NCBI GenBank assembly: GCA_024278415.1
Contig: JAJRTI010000790.1
Coordinates: 1-34,267 of the forward strand
DNA length: 34,267 bases
Reading direction: 5' to 3'
Source of the DNA: Planctomycetota bacterium
GTDB lineage: Bacteria; Planctomycetota; Brocadiia; JAJRTI01
The position numbers were made by a program, and so were the translations under genes. Position 1 is the stretch's first letter; every line of letters begins with the position of its first letter. Below are positions 8,684 to 16,981 of this stretch, piece by piece. The notes below the pieces were generated by a model. It did no database searches. It saw only the letters and a list, made by a program, of their open reading frames with translations, and was not told the origin of the DNA.

Positions 8684-9817
8684 TCAGATCGAGATGGGAT
8701 AGCGGCCGTACTTGACCGCGGCCTCGATCATGCGCTGAACGTTGGCGAACGCGCGCTCCGGGTGGCGGGAGTTGCCGGTGCCGGCGTGGCCGCCGGTCGC
8801 GCGCAGCACGAAGCCTCCGCCGGGCGCGGCGTCTCGGATCGCGGCCTTCACCATCTCCTCCACGTCGTCGGGCTCGCAGAACTCGAACTGGGGGGACGGG
8901 ATGTTGCCGCACAGCAACATGCGGTCGCCCACGCGGCGCTTGGCCTCCGCGAGGTCCACGTCCGCGTGCGGCGGCCCTTCGCAAGGCTCCACGCCGTCGA
9001 TGCCCAATTCGGAAAAGCGCTCGAGGTAGTCCATGATGCAACCGTGGCAGTGGATGCGAATCTTGCCGCCGTGCTGGTGGACAAGCCCGTAGAGCCGGCC
9101 GTCCGTAGGCACGATGTACTCCTCGAACATGGGCCTCGACAGCCACGGCTTGATGGTCATCTCCATGCCGCACTGGCCGAAGTACTTCGGCTCGACTTCC
9201 GCGAACATGCGCTCCATCTGCGCAAGAATGCGGTCGGTGTAGCAGTCGAGGAAATCGTGCACGAGATCGCGCTCGGAGATCAGCCACTCGTACCCGTCCG
9301 CGCGTAGGGTGTTGCGCGTGTACGTGCCGAAGGGCTGGGGGAAGTGCACGAGCACGATCCCGCGCTCGCCCATGTTCTCCACTGCGCGCGTGTAACCGCT
9401 GAAGTCGGTGGGCAGCGGCTCGAAGGGCGCGTCCATGATCGCCCTCAAGTCTTCGGGCGAGCTGAGGTAGTGCTTCTCCCACGCGTAGTCGTTGGGGTCG
9501 TTGGTGGACGTGGGCTGATACGTGACCGCGCTGAAGTCGCCGACCGGCGTGTGCCAGGTGCGCCGGCGCCGGGTGTATTCGCCCGGCTTCTCATCGATCA
9601 CCTCGACCGTATGGTGCGCTTCGAGGCCAAAGTAGCCCCATGCCGGCCCCCAACCGCCGAACGCGTCGTGGTATTGGTCCACGAGCGCGACCATTTCCGC
9701 GGCCCGCGGATCCTCTCGTGCGCTCGGGGCGATCCCGGCTTCGATGGGCACGCGGTCCGGCTCCTCGAAGCTCCAAGCCGTTTCAAGGCGCTCGCGGGAA
9801 GTCATGGCGTCCGGCAT
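8684..9817 (-). CDS. URO-D superfamily protein, MtaA/CmuA methyltransferase-like
   Basis: 377 aa. Start ATG 9817 follows GGAG at 8 bases; a second in-frame ATG at 9805 is possible. The open frame continues upstream to 10642, but that part is antisense to the PL22 gene and is not real. The fold signature is uroporphyrinogen decarboxylase-like ('SRERLETAWSFEEPDRVP' near the N-terminus, 'GGKIRIHCHGCIMDYLERF' in the C-terminal half). The H256-C257-H258-x-C260 cluster with later C279 and C303 resembles the zinc-thiol site of corrinoid methyltransferases such as MtaA and CmuA rather than haem biosynthesis HemE. Likely role: methyl transfer between a corrinoid and a thiol or substrate. No corrinoid-binding protein is in the window. 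Neighbours (dehydratase downstream, PL22 lyase divergent) suggest a methylated sugar acid as substrate, which is inference. Confidence 0.85.
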   Translation of the reverse strand: MPDAMTSRERLETAWSFEEPDRVPIEAGIAPSAREDPRAAEMVALVDQYHDAFGGWGPAWGYFGLEAHHTVEVIDEKPGEYTRRRRTWHTPVGDFSAVTYQPTSTNDPNDYAWEKHYLSSPEDLRAIMDAPFEPLPTDFSGYTRAVENMGERGIVLVHFPQPFGTYTRNTLRADGYEWLISERDLVHDFLDCYTDRILAQMERMFAEVEPKYFGQCGMEMTIKPWLSRPMFEEYIVPTDGRLYGLVHQHGGKIRIHCHGCIMDYLERFSELGIDGVEPCEGPPHADVDLAEAKRRVGDRMLLCGNIPSPQFEFCEPDDVEEMVKAAIRDAAPGGGFVLRATGGHAGTGNSRHPERAFANVQRMIEAAVKYGRYPISI

Positions 9818-9860
9818 GTTCGTGCTCCATGAGACTCGTAACAGCCAAGGCGTTTGCGGT

Positions 9861-9889
9861 ATTCTATGGGCGTTCGCTTGGACGCGCAA
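9861..9889 (-). promoter_or_regulatory. Probable sigma70 promoter for URO-D-like gene
   Basis: Minus strand TTGCGC (9884-9889), 17 bases, TAGAAT (9861-9866), about 45 bases upstream of the ATG at 9817. Confidence 0.45.
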
Positions 9890-9899
9890 GCGGACCGCG

Positions 9900-9966
9900 T
9901 CCCCGAAGCTGCCAGGCTTCGGGGATGCTGAGCCAAAGACCCGTGCCCGCGCCCTGGCGGGCACGG
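9900..9966. repeat. Twin hairpins in divergent intergenic region
   Basis: Two perfect 10-bp stems in tandem: TCCCCGAAGC/GCTTCGGGGA (9900-9909 with 9916-9925) and CCGTGCCCGC/GCGGGCACGG (9941-9950 with 9957-9966). They lie between the divergent URO-D-like and PL22 genes and are not followed by a T-tract. Confidence 0.7.
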
Positions 9967-9997
9967 CTACAGTGCAAAGAGATAAGGAAGGCCGATC

Positions 9998-11143
9998 ATG
10001 CCTATTGGCGCCGTGACCCCTGCCGAGTGGTGCGACGTGGTCGATCCCGTTTCCGGGCTCACCTTGCGCCAACTCACCACGTACAAGACGAACAACCATC
10101 ACGTCTACTTCACGAACCCAGGCTGGTACGACCGCGGCAAACGTATGCTGTTTGGATCGGACCGAGGCAACCGGACGAACCTGTTTTCGATCCACCTCGA
10201 GTCTGGAGAGATCACCCAGTTGACTGACCTGGAGCCGGTCGGGCTGCCGCGAGAGACGCAGTTCCTCTCCATCTGCGTCAACCCGGTTCGGGACGAAGCC
10301 TACTTCTGGTACGACCGAGAACTGCGCGCAATCGACCTGACGACCTTCGAGCAACGCACGCTCTGGGTGCTGCCCGAAGGCTTTACCCGCTCGATGATCA
10401 ACTGCACCGCGGACGGCGCGTACGTGTGCTCTGGCGTGTACGAGGACCTGTCCGACCGAATCCATATCGACGTACTGCGCGGGTATGCCGGGTTCCGGGA
10501 GATCTTCGCGGCCAAGCCCCAATCCCGCATCATGCGTGTCCCTGTGGACGGCGCTGGCGCGGAGTGTGTGCGGAGCGAGCAGTCCTGGATCGGCCACATC
10601 AATACCTCCCCCACGCAGCCAAACATACTGACGTTTTGCCACGAGGGGCCGTGGGACTTGGTGGACAATCGCATCTGGGGGCTGGACCTAGCCACGGGGA
10701 AGGCGTGGATGATCAGGCATCCCGAAGACGGCGAAGCGGTGGGCCACGAGTACTGGCACGCGGACGGAGAGTTCATCGGGTACCACGGCCGGTGCCCAGA
10801 TGGGCGCAAGTTCTTCGGCAAGGTCAAGTACGACGACACGGACCGGTTCGAGGTCGACTTCCCCGGCGAAACGGGCCACATCCATTCGAACGATTTCCGC
10901 CTGATCGTCGGCGACGGCGCCGGGTACATCCGCCTCTGGCAATGGAACGGCGAGGGCTTTGACGGCCCCCGAGCGCTCGCGCACCACCGCAGCAGCATGA
11001 AGATCCAACAGGCGCACCCGCACCCGCGTTTCACGTGCGATGGGAAGCGGGTCGTGTTCACCACGGACTGGACCGGTTACTGCCAGATCTACCAGGTTGA
11101 CGTTCCGCATTTCGACGCGCTGCCCCTCATCGACGAAGGATGA
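9998..11143 (+). CDS. Oligogalacturonate lyase-like protein (PL22 family)
   Basis: 381 aa. The ATG is preceded by AAGGAAGG. The protein is a seven-bladed beta-propeller of the PL22 type, with near-diagnostic stretches 'HHVYFTN' (residues 34-40), 'WIGHINTSPTQPN' (197-209), 'CHEGPWDLVDNRIWGLD' (214-230), 'GHEYWH' (249-254) and 'IQQAHPHPRF' (336-345). Characterised PL22 enzymes cleave short oligogalacturonides by beta-elimination using a catalytic His and a Mn2+ site of Gln and His residues. Candidates here are H250, H294/H296, Q337, H340 and H342, all present. There is no signal peptide, so it is cytoplasmic and would act on imported oligouronides. Downstream is a glycoside hydrolase whose start overlaps or nearly touches this stop. 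PL22 families in this kind of genome are expanded, so the substrate may not be galacturonan. Confidence 0.9.
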   Translation: MPIGAVTPAEWCDVVDPVSGLTLRQLTTYKTNNHHVYFTNPGWYDRGKRMLFGSDRGNRTNLFSIHLESGEITQLTDLEPVGLPRETQFLSICVNPVRDEAYFWYDRELRAIDLTTFEQRTLWVLPEGFTRSMINCTADGAYVCSGVYEDLSDRIHIDVLRGYAGFREIFAAKPQSRIMRVPVDGAGAECVRSEQSWIGHINTSPTQPNILTFCHEGPWDLVDNRIWGLDLATGKAWMIRHPEDGEAVGHEYWHADGEFIGYHGRCPDGRKFFGKVKYDDTDRFEVDFPGETGHIHSNDFRLIVGDGAGYIRLWQWNGEGFDGPRALAHHRSSMKIQQAHPHPRFTCDGKRVVFTTDWTGYCQIYQVDVPHFDALPLIDEG

Positions 11144-11151
11144 TCCCCCAC

Positions 11152-14100
11152 ATGAGAACGCCCTTCAACGCGCTCCCCATTCGCGGCCATGCGCATGCCA
11201 AGAGAAGCCGGCGCGCGGCGGCGCTGCTGGCGCTAATGATCCCGATCGCCGCGGCAAGCGGCGCCGACCTGCTGATCGCCAAGTGCGAGCTGTCCGAAGG
11301 CTGGTCGCTCCACCTCGGATCCGAGTACTTCGGCGCCAAGGGGGCGCTTTCCGAGGCCAGTGCCCCGGGGCGCCCCTCTTGCCTTCGCGTGGATTTCGAT
11401 TTTACGGATGGCGGACGCTACGTCGGCGTCAGGCTGCGCCGGAGCATCGCAGCCGCGGACAAGATCGCGTTCTCGGTCCGCATGGCCGGAGCCGGCTGGG
11501 GCGCTTGCCGCGTGCGCGATGCACGCGGCCAGACCCACGCGGCCAGCTTCAAGGTCAAGCCCGGCGCATGGCGCCGCGTCGTGCTGCCGCTCGACACCAA
11601 GACCTTTACGTCGCGTTGGGGCGGCCCCAAAGACGGCACGTTCTACTTCCCGCTCAGGCAGGTGCTCGTGGCCGCGAACAAGGGAGCCGACCGCAAGGGC
11701 GGCTTCCTGCTCGACGACCTGTCCGTCATCATCGACAAGCCGAAATTGGAGGATCTTTGGGCCCTTCAGATTCTTCCAAGCGCGCCGAGCGGAGTGGCCT
11801 TCCCAGGCGAACCGACCACGGTCGAACTCGTCGTCGTGAATCGCAACAAGACGGCGGCAACCGCGGAGCTGCGCCTCCACATGGAGACGTTCGATGGCGA
11901 TAAACGCGAGCGCAAGTGGAAGGTGGCCGTGCCGGGCTGGGGCGAAGCGCGGCAGTCGGTCACGCTCGATACGGACACGCCGGGCTACACGGCTCTCCGC
12001 GGCCGGCTCGTCGTTGCAGGCAAGACCGCGGTGCAGACGCGTAGCGCCGTCGCAGTCGTGCCGCGGCCGGTGAACTACCGCAAGCGCGACCGTTCGAGCT
12101 TCTTCGGCGTCATGAGCATCTGCGACTACGAGGCCGCGGACCGCATCGGCGTGAAGAATGTCCGGCCCCAGGCGTACTGGAGTTCGGTCGAGCGCCCCAA
12201 GGACAACTACCTGTGGGGCCGGCACGACCGCATCATGGCCGAATGCCAGAAACACGGCATTGGCATGGTCATAACGGTCAGGCCGGAGAACCGGCCGGCC
12301 TGGGCTGCGTGGAAGTCCCTCTCCGAGCTAGCCTCGCAAAAGGAGCATCTGAACGAAGTGCGCGACTTTGCTCGTGACATCGCCAAGCGCTACGCGACGC
12401 AACTCGACGGCGTAGAGATCCTGAACGAGCCGGATCTCACCTGCGGCCGTGAGCCGGGCGTGTCAGTCGAGGAGGCGATCCGAACGACTGCTGCGATCAC
12501 AGCGGCCGGCGCGGCCGGCGTGCGCGCGCCGGATCCCGAGATGCCGGTGTTGGCGCTCAGCGTCTCGGGCAGCGACTTTCGCCGCGGCCTGGAGATCACG
12601 AGAGGCGTGCTCGTACGCGTGCCGGGAGCCGTGGACATCTACGCCGGCCACCCGTACAGCAACGTGCGGTACATGGGCAAGGGCCGGCGCGCCCAGTCGC
12701 CCGAGGAGAGCCGCGTGCGCGAGAAGCTTCAGGACGCGCTCGCGGCGCTCAAGGAACACGGCCGGCCGCCGCGCATCTGGTCGACGGAACTCGGCTGGGC
12801 CATCAGCCCGTTGGAGCCGCTGCTGAGCGACGCATCCGTCGAGTTCGCCGCGTTCGCGGCGCGCGCGCTCATCCTCCCGAAGACGGTCGAAGGCGTGGAG
12901 AAGCTCTACTGGTTCAACATGCGCAACAGCGGCGAGCGCGGATACAACTACGGTCTGTTCCAAGGCGCACCCAACAGCGTGGCGCCTCACTACCCCATGC
13001 TCGCCGCGTGCGCGTACGCCGCCTGCGCGCGCATGCTCCACCACACGAAACCCGCGGGTCCGATCAGCCTAAGCCCATCCGCGCGCGCCTGGCGTTTCGA
13101 TTCGCAAGAGCACGATCGCGCCGTTGTGGCTATCTGGACGACGGGGGAGCGGCTACGCATCCGGGCGCGTGTGCCTGCAAGAACGTCTGTGGTGAATTCT
13201 CTCTCGCGCGAAGTGGCCGCGGGCCGTGCGATCGATGTCGTGCTCACCTCGCTCCCAGTCTATGTGGCGGTCCCTCTCGCCGACGGCGATGCCTTGGCCA
13301 GATGCCTCCAAAAGGCCCAACTCGATGCTGAAAACCCCATCACCCTGCGCGCAGCGAATGTCGAGTCGATCCACGTGCTGAACGTGGATCTGTTCAATCA
13401 CACGAACCGTGATGTGGCCGCGGTGCTCTACTCGCGCGCGAGCACGATTCGGCATCCCGCGACACTCAAGCCCGGGGCGAACCGCGTTCGCTATCCCCTC
13501 AGCCGCATCTTCCGCGAACGTCGCCCCAAGGTCGTGGACCTCACCGTTGCCGGCGAGGGCGTCGTGCTGAAGCGTGAGGTCAACACGGCGTTCCGCCCAC
13601 TCTCACAGGTCGCTGCGGCCAAGATCGACGGCAAGCTCGACGAGACGCGGGCGCTCGAAGCGATCCGCTTGGCCGAGCATAAGTACGTGCTGCCGCCCGA
13701 TCCGACAGTAGGCTGGAGTGGCCCGGACAACCTGAGCGTGACCGCATGGATTGGCTGGAACAAGACCGGCCTTTACTTCGCCGCGCGCGTGACGGACGAC
13801 AAGCACGTCGCGCACTTCGACCAGGCCACGAATTTCTGGAAGTCCGACAGCATCCAACTCGCCATCGACGAGCGCAATGATTCGGGAGTGGGCTTTGACG
13901 ACGACGATCGCGAGGTGGGGTTTGTGTTGGGCAAGAACGGCCCCCGCGCATTCACGACCTACCCCAAGCCCGGGGCCGCGCTCGCCTGCGACCTGGCGAT
14001 CGTGCGCGCCGGCAACACGACGACCTACGAAGCGCTCGTGCCATGGAAGACGCTCCGCCTCCCCGCGCCCTGGCCTGGCCGCGTCATGGCGATCAACTTC

Positions 14101-14226
14101 ATTGTGAACGAGAACGATGGCGCGGGCCGCGCCTACTGGCTCGGCCTCACCCCCGGCATCGGCAGCGGCAAGAGCCCGCAGGACTACGAGGAGTTCGAGT
14201 GCGTTGGCAGCAAGACCAAGAGGTGA
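11152..14226 (+). CDS. Secreted clan GH-A-like glycoside hydrolase with C-terminal CBM9-like domain
   Basis: 1024 aa from ATG 11152; an ATG at 11140 overlapping the upstream stop (ATGA) is an equally open start, and GAAGGA upstream fits 11152 better. Signal peptide within the first 40 residues ('RRAAALLALMIPIAAASGA'). Residues about 40-200 are a carbohydrate-binding-like beta-sandwich. About 305-640 is a TIM barrel with acid/base Glu in 'ILNEPDL' (E426) and probable nucleophile in 'WSTELGW' (E546), the clan GH-A spacing seen in GH5/GH39-type retaining enzymes. About 820-1020 resembles the CBM9/DOMON-like sandwich ('KIDGKLDETRALEAIRLAE', later 'WKSDSIQLAID'). Substrate is not readable. It is translationally close to the PL22 gene, suggesting that extracellular or periplasmic release of oligomers feeds the cytoplasmic lyase. 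Confidence 0.87.
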   Translation: MRTPFNALPIRGHAHAKRSRRAAALLALMIPIAAASGADLLIAKCELSEGWSLHLGSEYFGAKGALSEASAPGRPSCLRVDFDFTDGGRYVGVRLRRSIAAADKIAFSVRMAGAGWGACRVRDARGQTHAASFKVKPGAWRRVVLPLDTKTFTSRWGGPKDGTFYFPLRQVLVAANKGADRKGGFLLDDLSVIIDKPKLEDLWALQILPSAPSGVAFPGEPTTVELVVVNRNKTAATAELRLHMETFDGDKRERKWKVAVPGWGEARQSVTLDTDTPGYTALRGRLVVAGKTAVQTRSAVAVVPRPVNYRKRDRSSFFGVMSICDYEAADRIGVKNVRPQAYWSSVERPKDNYLWGRHDRIMAECQKHGIGMVITVRPENRPAWAAWKSLSELASQKEHLNEVRDFARDIAKRYATQLDGVEILNEPDLTCGREPGVSVEEAIRTTAAITAAGAAGVRAPDPEMPVLALSVSGSDFRRGLEITRGVLVRVPGAVDIYAGHPYSNVRYMGKGRRAQSPEESRVREKLQDALAALKEHGRPPRIWSTELGWAISPLEPLLSDASVEFAAFAARALILPKTVEGVEKLYWFNMRNSGERGYNYGLFQGAPNSVAPHYPMLAACAYAACARMLHHTKPAGPISLSPSARAWRFDSQEHDRAVVAIWTTGERLRIRARVPARTSVVNSLSREVAAGRAIDVVLTSLPVYVAVPLADGDALARCLQKAQLDAENPITLRAANVESIHVLNVDLFNHTNRDVAAVLYSRASTIRHPATLKPGANRVRYPLSRIFRERRPKVVDLTVAGEGVVLKREVNTAFRPLSQVAAAKIDGKLDETRALEAIRLAEHKYVLPPDPTVGWSGPDNLSVTAWIGWNKTGLYFAARVTDDKHVAHFDQATNFWKSDSIQLAIDERNDSGVGFDDDDREVGFVLGKNGPRAFTTYPKPGAALACDLAIVRAGNTTTYEALVPWKTLRLPAPWPGRVMAINFIVNENDGAGRAYWLGLTPGIGSGKSPQDYEEFECVGSKTKR

Positions 14227-14543
14227 CGTTGGGCGTGCGCATGTCCATGTGCCACACGCGCCACGAGTTTCCCCAGAATTTCCAGCGGTTCGACCGCAAG
14301 CCCGGTGTCACCGGTCTGTTACAACGATTGTCATGTACATTGGCCCGTGCCGGACGAGCAGGCCGTTTGTAGTGGGGCGATTTATCGCCCGTTTCTTCAG
14401 CGTTGCTGACGGGCCATGAATGGCCCTACTACAAGCCAGCGGCGTCTGCCGCTCGGATCAGCAAATCTTGTGGGGAAACTCCTGGTCACACGCGCGTCGG
14501 AGGCAAAGCGCGGTCAAGCTGGCGCACATGTGCGGCGACGCCT
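14227..14543. other. Convergent intergenic region without gene
   Basis: 317 bases between the convergent stops of the glycoside hydrolase and the toroid-like protein. The only structure I see is the palindromic repeat at 14367-14453. Confidence 0.6.
14367..14453. repeat. Palindromic repeat with two hairpins inside outer arms, plus a third hairpin
   Basis: Outer arms TTGTAGT (14367-14373) and ACTACAA (14428-14434) enclose two 16-base palindromes: GGGCGATTTATCGCCC (14375-14390) and GGGCCATGAATGGCCC (14411-14426). A third hairpin AGCGGC/GCCGCT follows (14438-14453). It may work as a bidirectional terminator for the convergent genes, but there is no T-tract. Confidence 0.7.
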
Positions 14544-16427
14544 CTACTCTGGCCCGCGGAAGTCTAACACCTCCTCGCGCTCGCCCTTCTTGAGCACGAC
14601 CACGCCGCTGCCCCAGTCGCCCTGAATGAACGGGCTGTCGTAGACCTTTTTGGGCCGCATGTCGATGGGCTTGCCATCGACTTCTGGGAGCCGCTTCGAG
14701 TCCGGGTAGAATGCGAGTTCGACGTTGTAGAGAGAACTGCGGTAGCTCAGCTTGCCACCGTCGAGCGTCATCGGGTTTGACTGGGTCGCGGCGCGACACG
14801 CGGCGAAGTCGGAGTAGTCGCGCTTGCGCGCGGCCTCCATGATGATCGCCGAGAACGGATCCTTGCACTCCAGCCACTGCCCCGGGGCCTGGGCTTGCCT
14901 CGCGTCCTCGACCCACTCGGTCTCGCCCTGCACCACACGCACCGCGGCGTACGCATGGGGCGCTTCGACGAACACCCAGCCGGCCTCCTCGACGCGCTTG
15001 AGGCATTCGGGGAACCACACACGCTGGCCGCGCGCGTGCCGATGCGTGCGCAGCTTCTGGAGGATCAGCACCCCCTTGCGCTGCACGGACCAGTGCGAGT
15101 TGTACACGCTGCCGCGTTTAGGCTTGAGCGGTTGTGCGAAGATGACCGCGTCGGGATGGCCGGCGAAGAGGATGCCGTCCCACCGGTTCTGGCTGCTGAT
15201 CGCGGCCCACTCCTCGTGCGGCCGCGGCTCGACCATGCTCGTGCCCATGATGAAATCGGGCGTGCAGTACGTATAGCGCAGGATCCCGCCGTAGTCGCCG
15301 CGTAGCACGTAATGGTCCCAACCCGCGGCCGCGGGCTTGGGCAGCAGGTTGAGTCCCGGCCGCCGGGAGACGTACTCGTATACCCCGCGCCCTTCCACGT
15401 CGAGCGCCATGTCGGCCACGCACAACGGCGGCCGGTAGAAGCTCGTCGCGGCGCACATGTGCCCGGGATGCTGGCTGCGCATGTTGCCCAGGCCGAAGTA
15501 GTAACACGCCATGCCCTGGCCGCTGAAGAACGCACCGCGGGTGGACGTGCGGCCGGCGTAGATGCGGTGCTTCGCGCCGCCGCGGACGCCGTTGATTTGT
15601 TCGATGGCCCAGTCGGCCCAGAAGAGGTCGAGCAGCATCTTCATGCGCCGGCGCAGCTCCGCGTCCTCCGCGAAGTCGGCCATGTTGTACCAGCCCTGGA
15701 GCGTGTACTTGTTGTACGTCGACCCGACCTCGACGAGCAGCCCCTTGGCCGCGCGTTCGCGCGCGTAGCGCTTGTAGTACGCGTCCCAGGCCGCGGCCAT
15801 CTGCGCGGGCGTGGAGCCGTCCGCGTACCGCTTGTCCCGGTAGCCCGGCGCGTCCTTGAGGATGTGCGCGGCGCCCCAGAAGCCGGAGCGCGACATCGCG
15901 CCGTGGTTCTCGCTGCCCCACATCCACCAGACGCGCGCCGGGTCCGCGTACTCGATGCGGCAGTGCTTGCGAGCGGAATCCCAGAAGATGCCCAACAGCT
16001 TCGCCTCGACCTCCGGGCTGAGCCGCCCGGGGTGAAACTTGCTCTTGGAGTTGAAGAGGAACCAGATGCGTTGGAGCAGGTTGATCTGCCAGTGGTAGTC
16101 GTTGACTTCTCGACGGCCTTTCTTGTCCCGCGCTGGGGTGGGGTCGCATGGGAATGCTTGGGCCATCTTGAGCAGCGCCGCGTTCGCCTCGTCGGCCTTT
16201 TCATTCAGCAGCAACGCGGCCAGCGCGAAGTCGATGTAATGCCACGGGCCTTCCGGGGGGTACGGCTTGGCCACTTGCTTGCGGAGCATTGCGTCGCGTC
16301 GCTCGTCAAACTTGCCGAGCACCGCGCGGAGTTCGTCGTCGCTCATCGCGAGCGCGCGCTGGCTCAGCAGCACGGCAATGGTGATCGTGAGCATGCGCTT
16401 GCTCACACTGAATGCTCCATCTGGCAT
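14544..16427 (-). CDS. Exported alpha/alpha-toroid-like protein, possible polysaccharide lyase
   Basis: 627 aa with an N-terminal signal peptide ('KRMLTITIAVLLSQRALA'). The first half is helical with aromatic-rich motifs typical of (alpha/alpha)n toroids of uronate-active enzymes ('HWQINLLQRIWFLFN', 'WWMWGSENHGAM', 'STYNKYTLQGWYNM'). The second half is beta-rich ('GDYGGILRYTYCTPDFIMG', 'WSVQRKGVLILQKL') and ends in 'GSGVVVLKKG'. This helical-then-beta-sandwich order resembles heparinase/alginate-lyase-type polysaccharide lyases. I cannot name a family or confirm catalytic residues, though the 'SENHG' segment is where such enzymes often place an active-site Asn/His. No clear Shine-Dalgarno is seen at 16427 or at the next ATG (16394). 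Promoter and twin hairpins lie upstream. Confidence 0.78.
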   Translation of the reverse strand: MPDGAFSVSKRMLTITIAVLLSQRALAMSDDELRAVLGKFDERRDAMLRKQVAKPYPPEGPWHYIDFALAALLLNEKADEANAALLKMAQAFPCDPTPARDKKGRREVNDYHWQINLLQRIWFLFNSKSKFHPGRLSPEVEAKLLGIFWDSARKHCRIEYADPARVWWMWGSENHGAMSRSGFWGAAHILKDAPGYRDKRYADGSTPAQMAAAWDAYYKRYARERAAKGLLVEVGSTYNKYTLQGWYNMADFAEDAELRRRMKMLLDLFWADWAIEQINGVRGGAKHRIYAGRTSTRGAFFSGQGMACYYFGLGNMRSQHPGHMCAATSFYRPPLCVADMALDVEGRGVYEYVSRRPGLNLLPKPAAAGWDHYVLRGDYGGILRYTYCTPDFIMGTSMVEPRPHEEWAAISSQNRWDGILFAGHPDAVIFAQPLKPKRGSVYNSHWSVQRKGVLILQKLRTHRHARGQRVWFPECLKRVEEAGWVFVEAPHAYAAVRVVQGETEWVEDARQAQAPGQWLECKDPFSAIIMEAARKRDYSDFAACRAATQSNPMTLDGGKLSYRSSLYNVELAFYPDSKRLPEVDGKPIDMRPKKVYDSPFIQGDWGSGVVVLKKGEREEVLDFRGPE

Positions 16428-16440
16428 AGACGTCGAGCCT

Positions 16441-16493
16441 GGTCACGGACATTCCACGTCCGTGACCCACACGCGCGGACCTCCTGGTCCGCG
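16441..16493. repeat. Twin hairpins in predicted 5' UTR
   Basis: GGTCACGGAC/GTCCGTGACC (16441-16450 with 16458-16467) and CGCGGACC/GGTCCGCG (16474-16481 with 16486-16493). Both stems are perfect. They lie between the predicted minus-strand promoter (16526-16554) and the start at 16427, so they would be transcribed as leader RNA. Confidence 0.7.
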
Positions 16494-16525
16494 GGTATCG
16501 CCAGGAAGTTGAGAGCCGCGACAGG

Positions 16526-16554
16526 ATCGTACCACCGGCCGCCACGCCCTGCAA
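16526..16554 (-). promoter_or_regulatory. Probable sigma70 promoter for the toroid-like gene
   Basis: Minus strand TTGCAG (16549-16554), 17 bases, TACGAT (16526-16531). It is nearly back to back with the divergent promoter at 16558-16585. Confidence 0.42.
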
Positions 16555-16557
16555 TCC

Positions 16558-16585
16558 TTGCCACGGGTGCGGGCCTACGTATAAT
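16558..16585 (+). promoter_or_regulatory. Probable sigma70 promoter for the small membrane protein
   Basis: TTGCCA (16558-16563), 16 bases, perfect TATAAT (16580-16585), about 54 bases upstream of the ATG at 16639. Confidence 0.5.
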
Positions 16586-16638
16586 GGACGCGTGCGGCTG
16601 AGTATCCCCACGTCGTCCCCTTGTGCAGGAGGCGCGCC

Positions 16639-16962
16639 ATGGCTAGGCGCATCGACCCGCTACACGACTTCGCCGTCGGCGCGTGCATCATGCGCTTCTG
16701 CATCGGGCTATTCTTCGGGGCGCTGTTGGACGTCATGATCGTTGGCGTGTGGGCATTCTTCTACAGGATGAGAAGGCCAGAAGTCATCTCCCTCCGAACG
16801 TTTGCTTGGCTCCTTGGATGCTTGCCGGTTGTTTGGGGAGTCTTGAGCATCTTCTGGCTGGAGCCAATGACGGAGTTCGTGCGTTCGTCATGGGAAGAAG
16901 GCCCCACGATTCTTCTCAGGTTTTGCCCCAGTTGGTTACGCTACTGGCGCTGGAAGTCTTGA
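16639..16962 (+). CDS. Small membrane protein of unknown function
   Basis: 107 aa. ATG 16639 follows a full AGGAGG at 6 bases, which decides the start over an upstream TTG at 16621. Two hydrophobic segments: about residues 12-40 ('IMRFCIGLFFGALLDVMIVG') and 54-76 ('FAWLLGCLPVVWGVLSIFWL'). Basic residues between them suggest a two-helix hairpin in the inner membrane. The C-terminus is rich in Trp and Arg. It has its own TATAAT promoter and is divergent from the toroid-like gene and convergent with the GH43-like gene (19-base gap). I do not recognise a family. Confidence 0.68.
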   Translation: MARRIDPLHDFAVGACIMRFCIGLFFGALLDVMIVGVWAFFYRMRRPEVISLRTFAWLLGCLPVVWGVLSIFWLEPMTEFVRSSWEEGPTILLRFCPSWLRYWRWKS

Positions 16963-16981
16963 GGGTATTGCGAGTGCCGCG

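Noticed and set aside
8684..9817. Haem-pathway uroporphyrinogen decarboxylase (hemE)
   Set aside because: The HCHGC cluster and sugar-gene context fit the MtaA/CmuA-like branch, and I see no hemE-type neighbours.
9818..10642. Long upstream extension of the URO-D-like reading frame (to 652 codons)
   Set aside because: It is antisense to the PL22 gene, whose protein is strongly family-like; the Shine-Dalgarno and homology place the start at 9817.
15312..16601. Open frame of 429 codons on the plus strand
   Set aside because: Antisense to the toroid-like gene; composition is Arg/Ala/Val-rich with no recognisable motif, typical of high-GC shadow frames.
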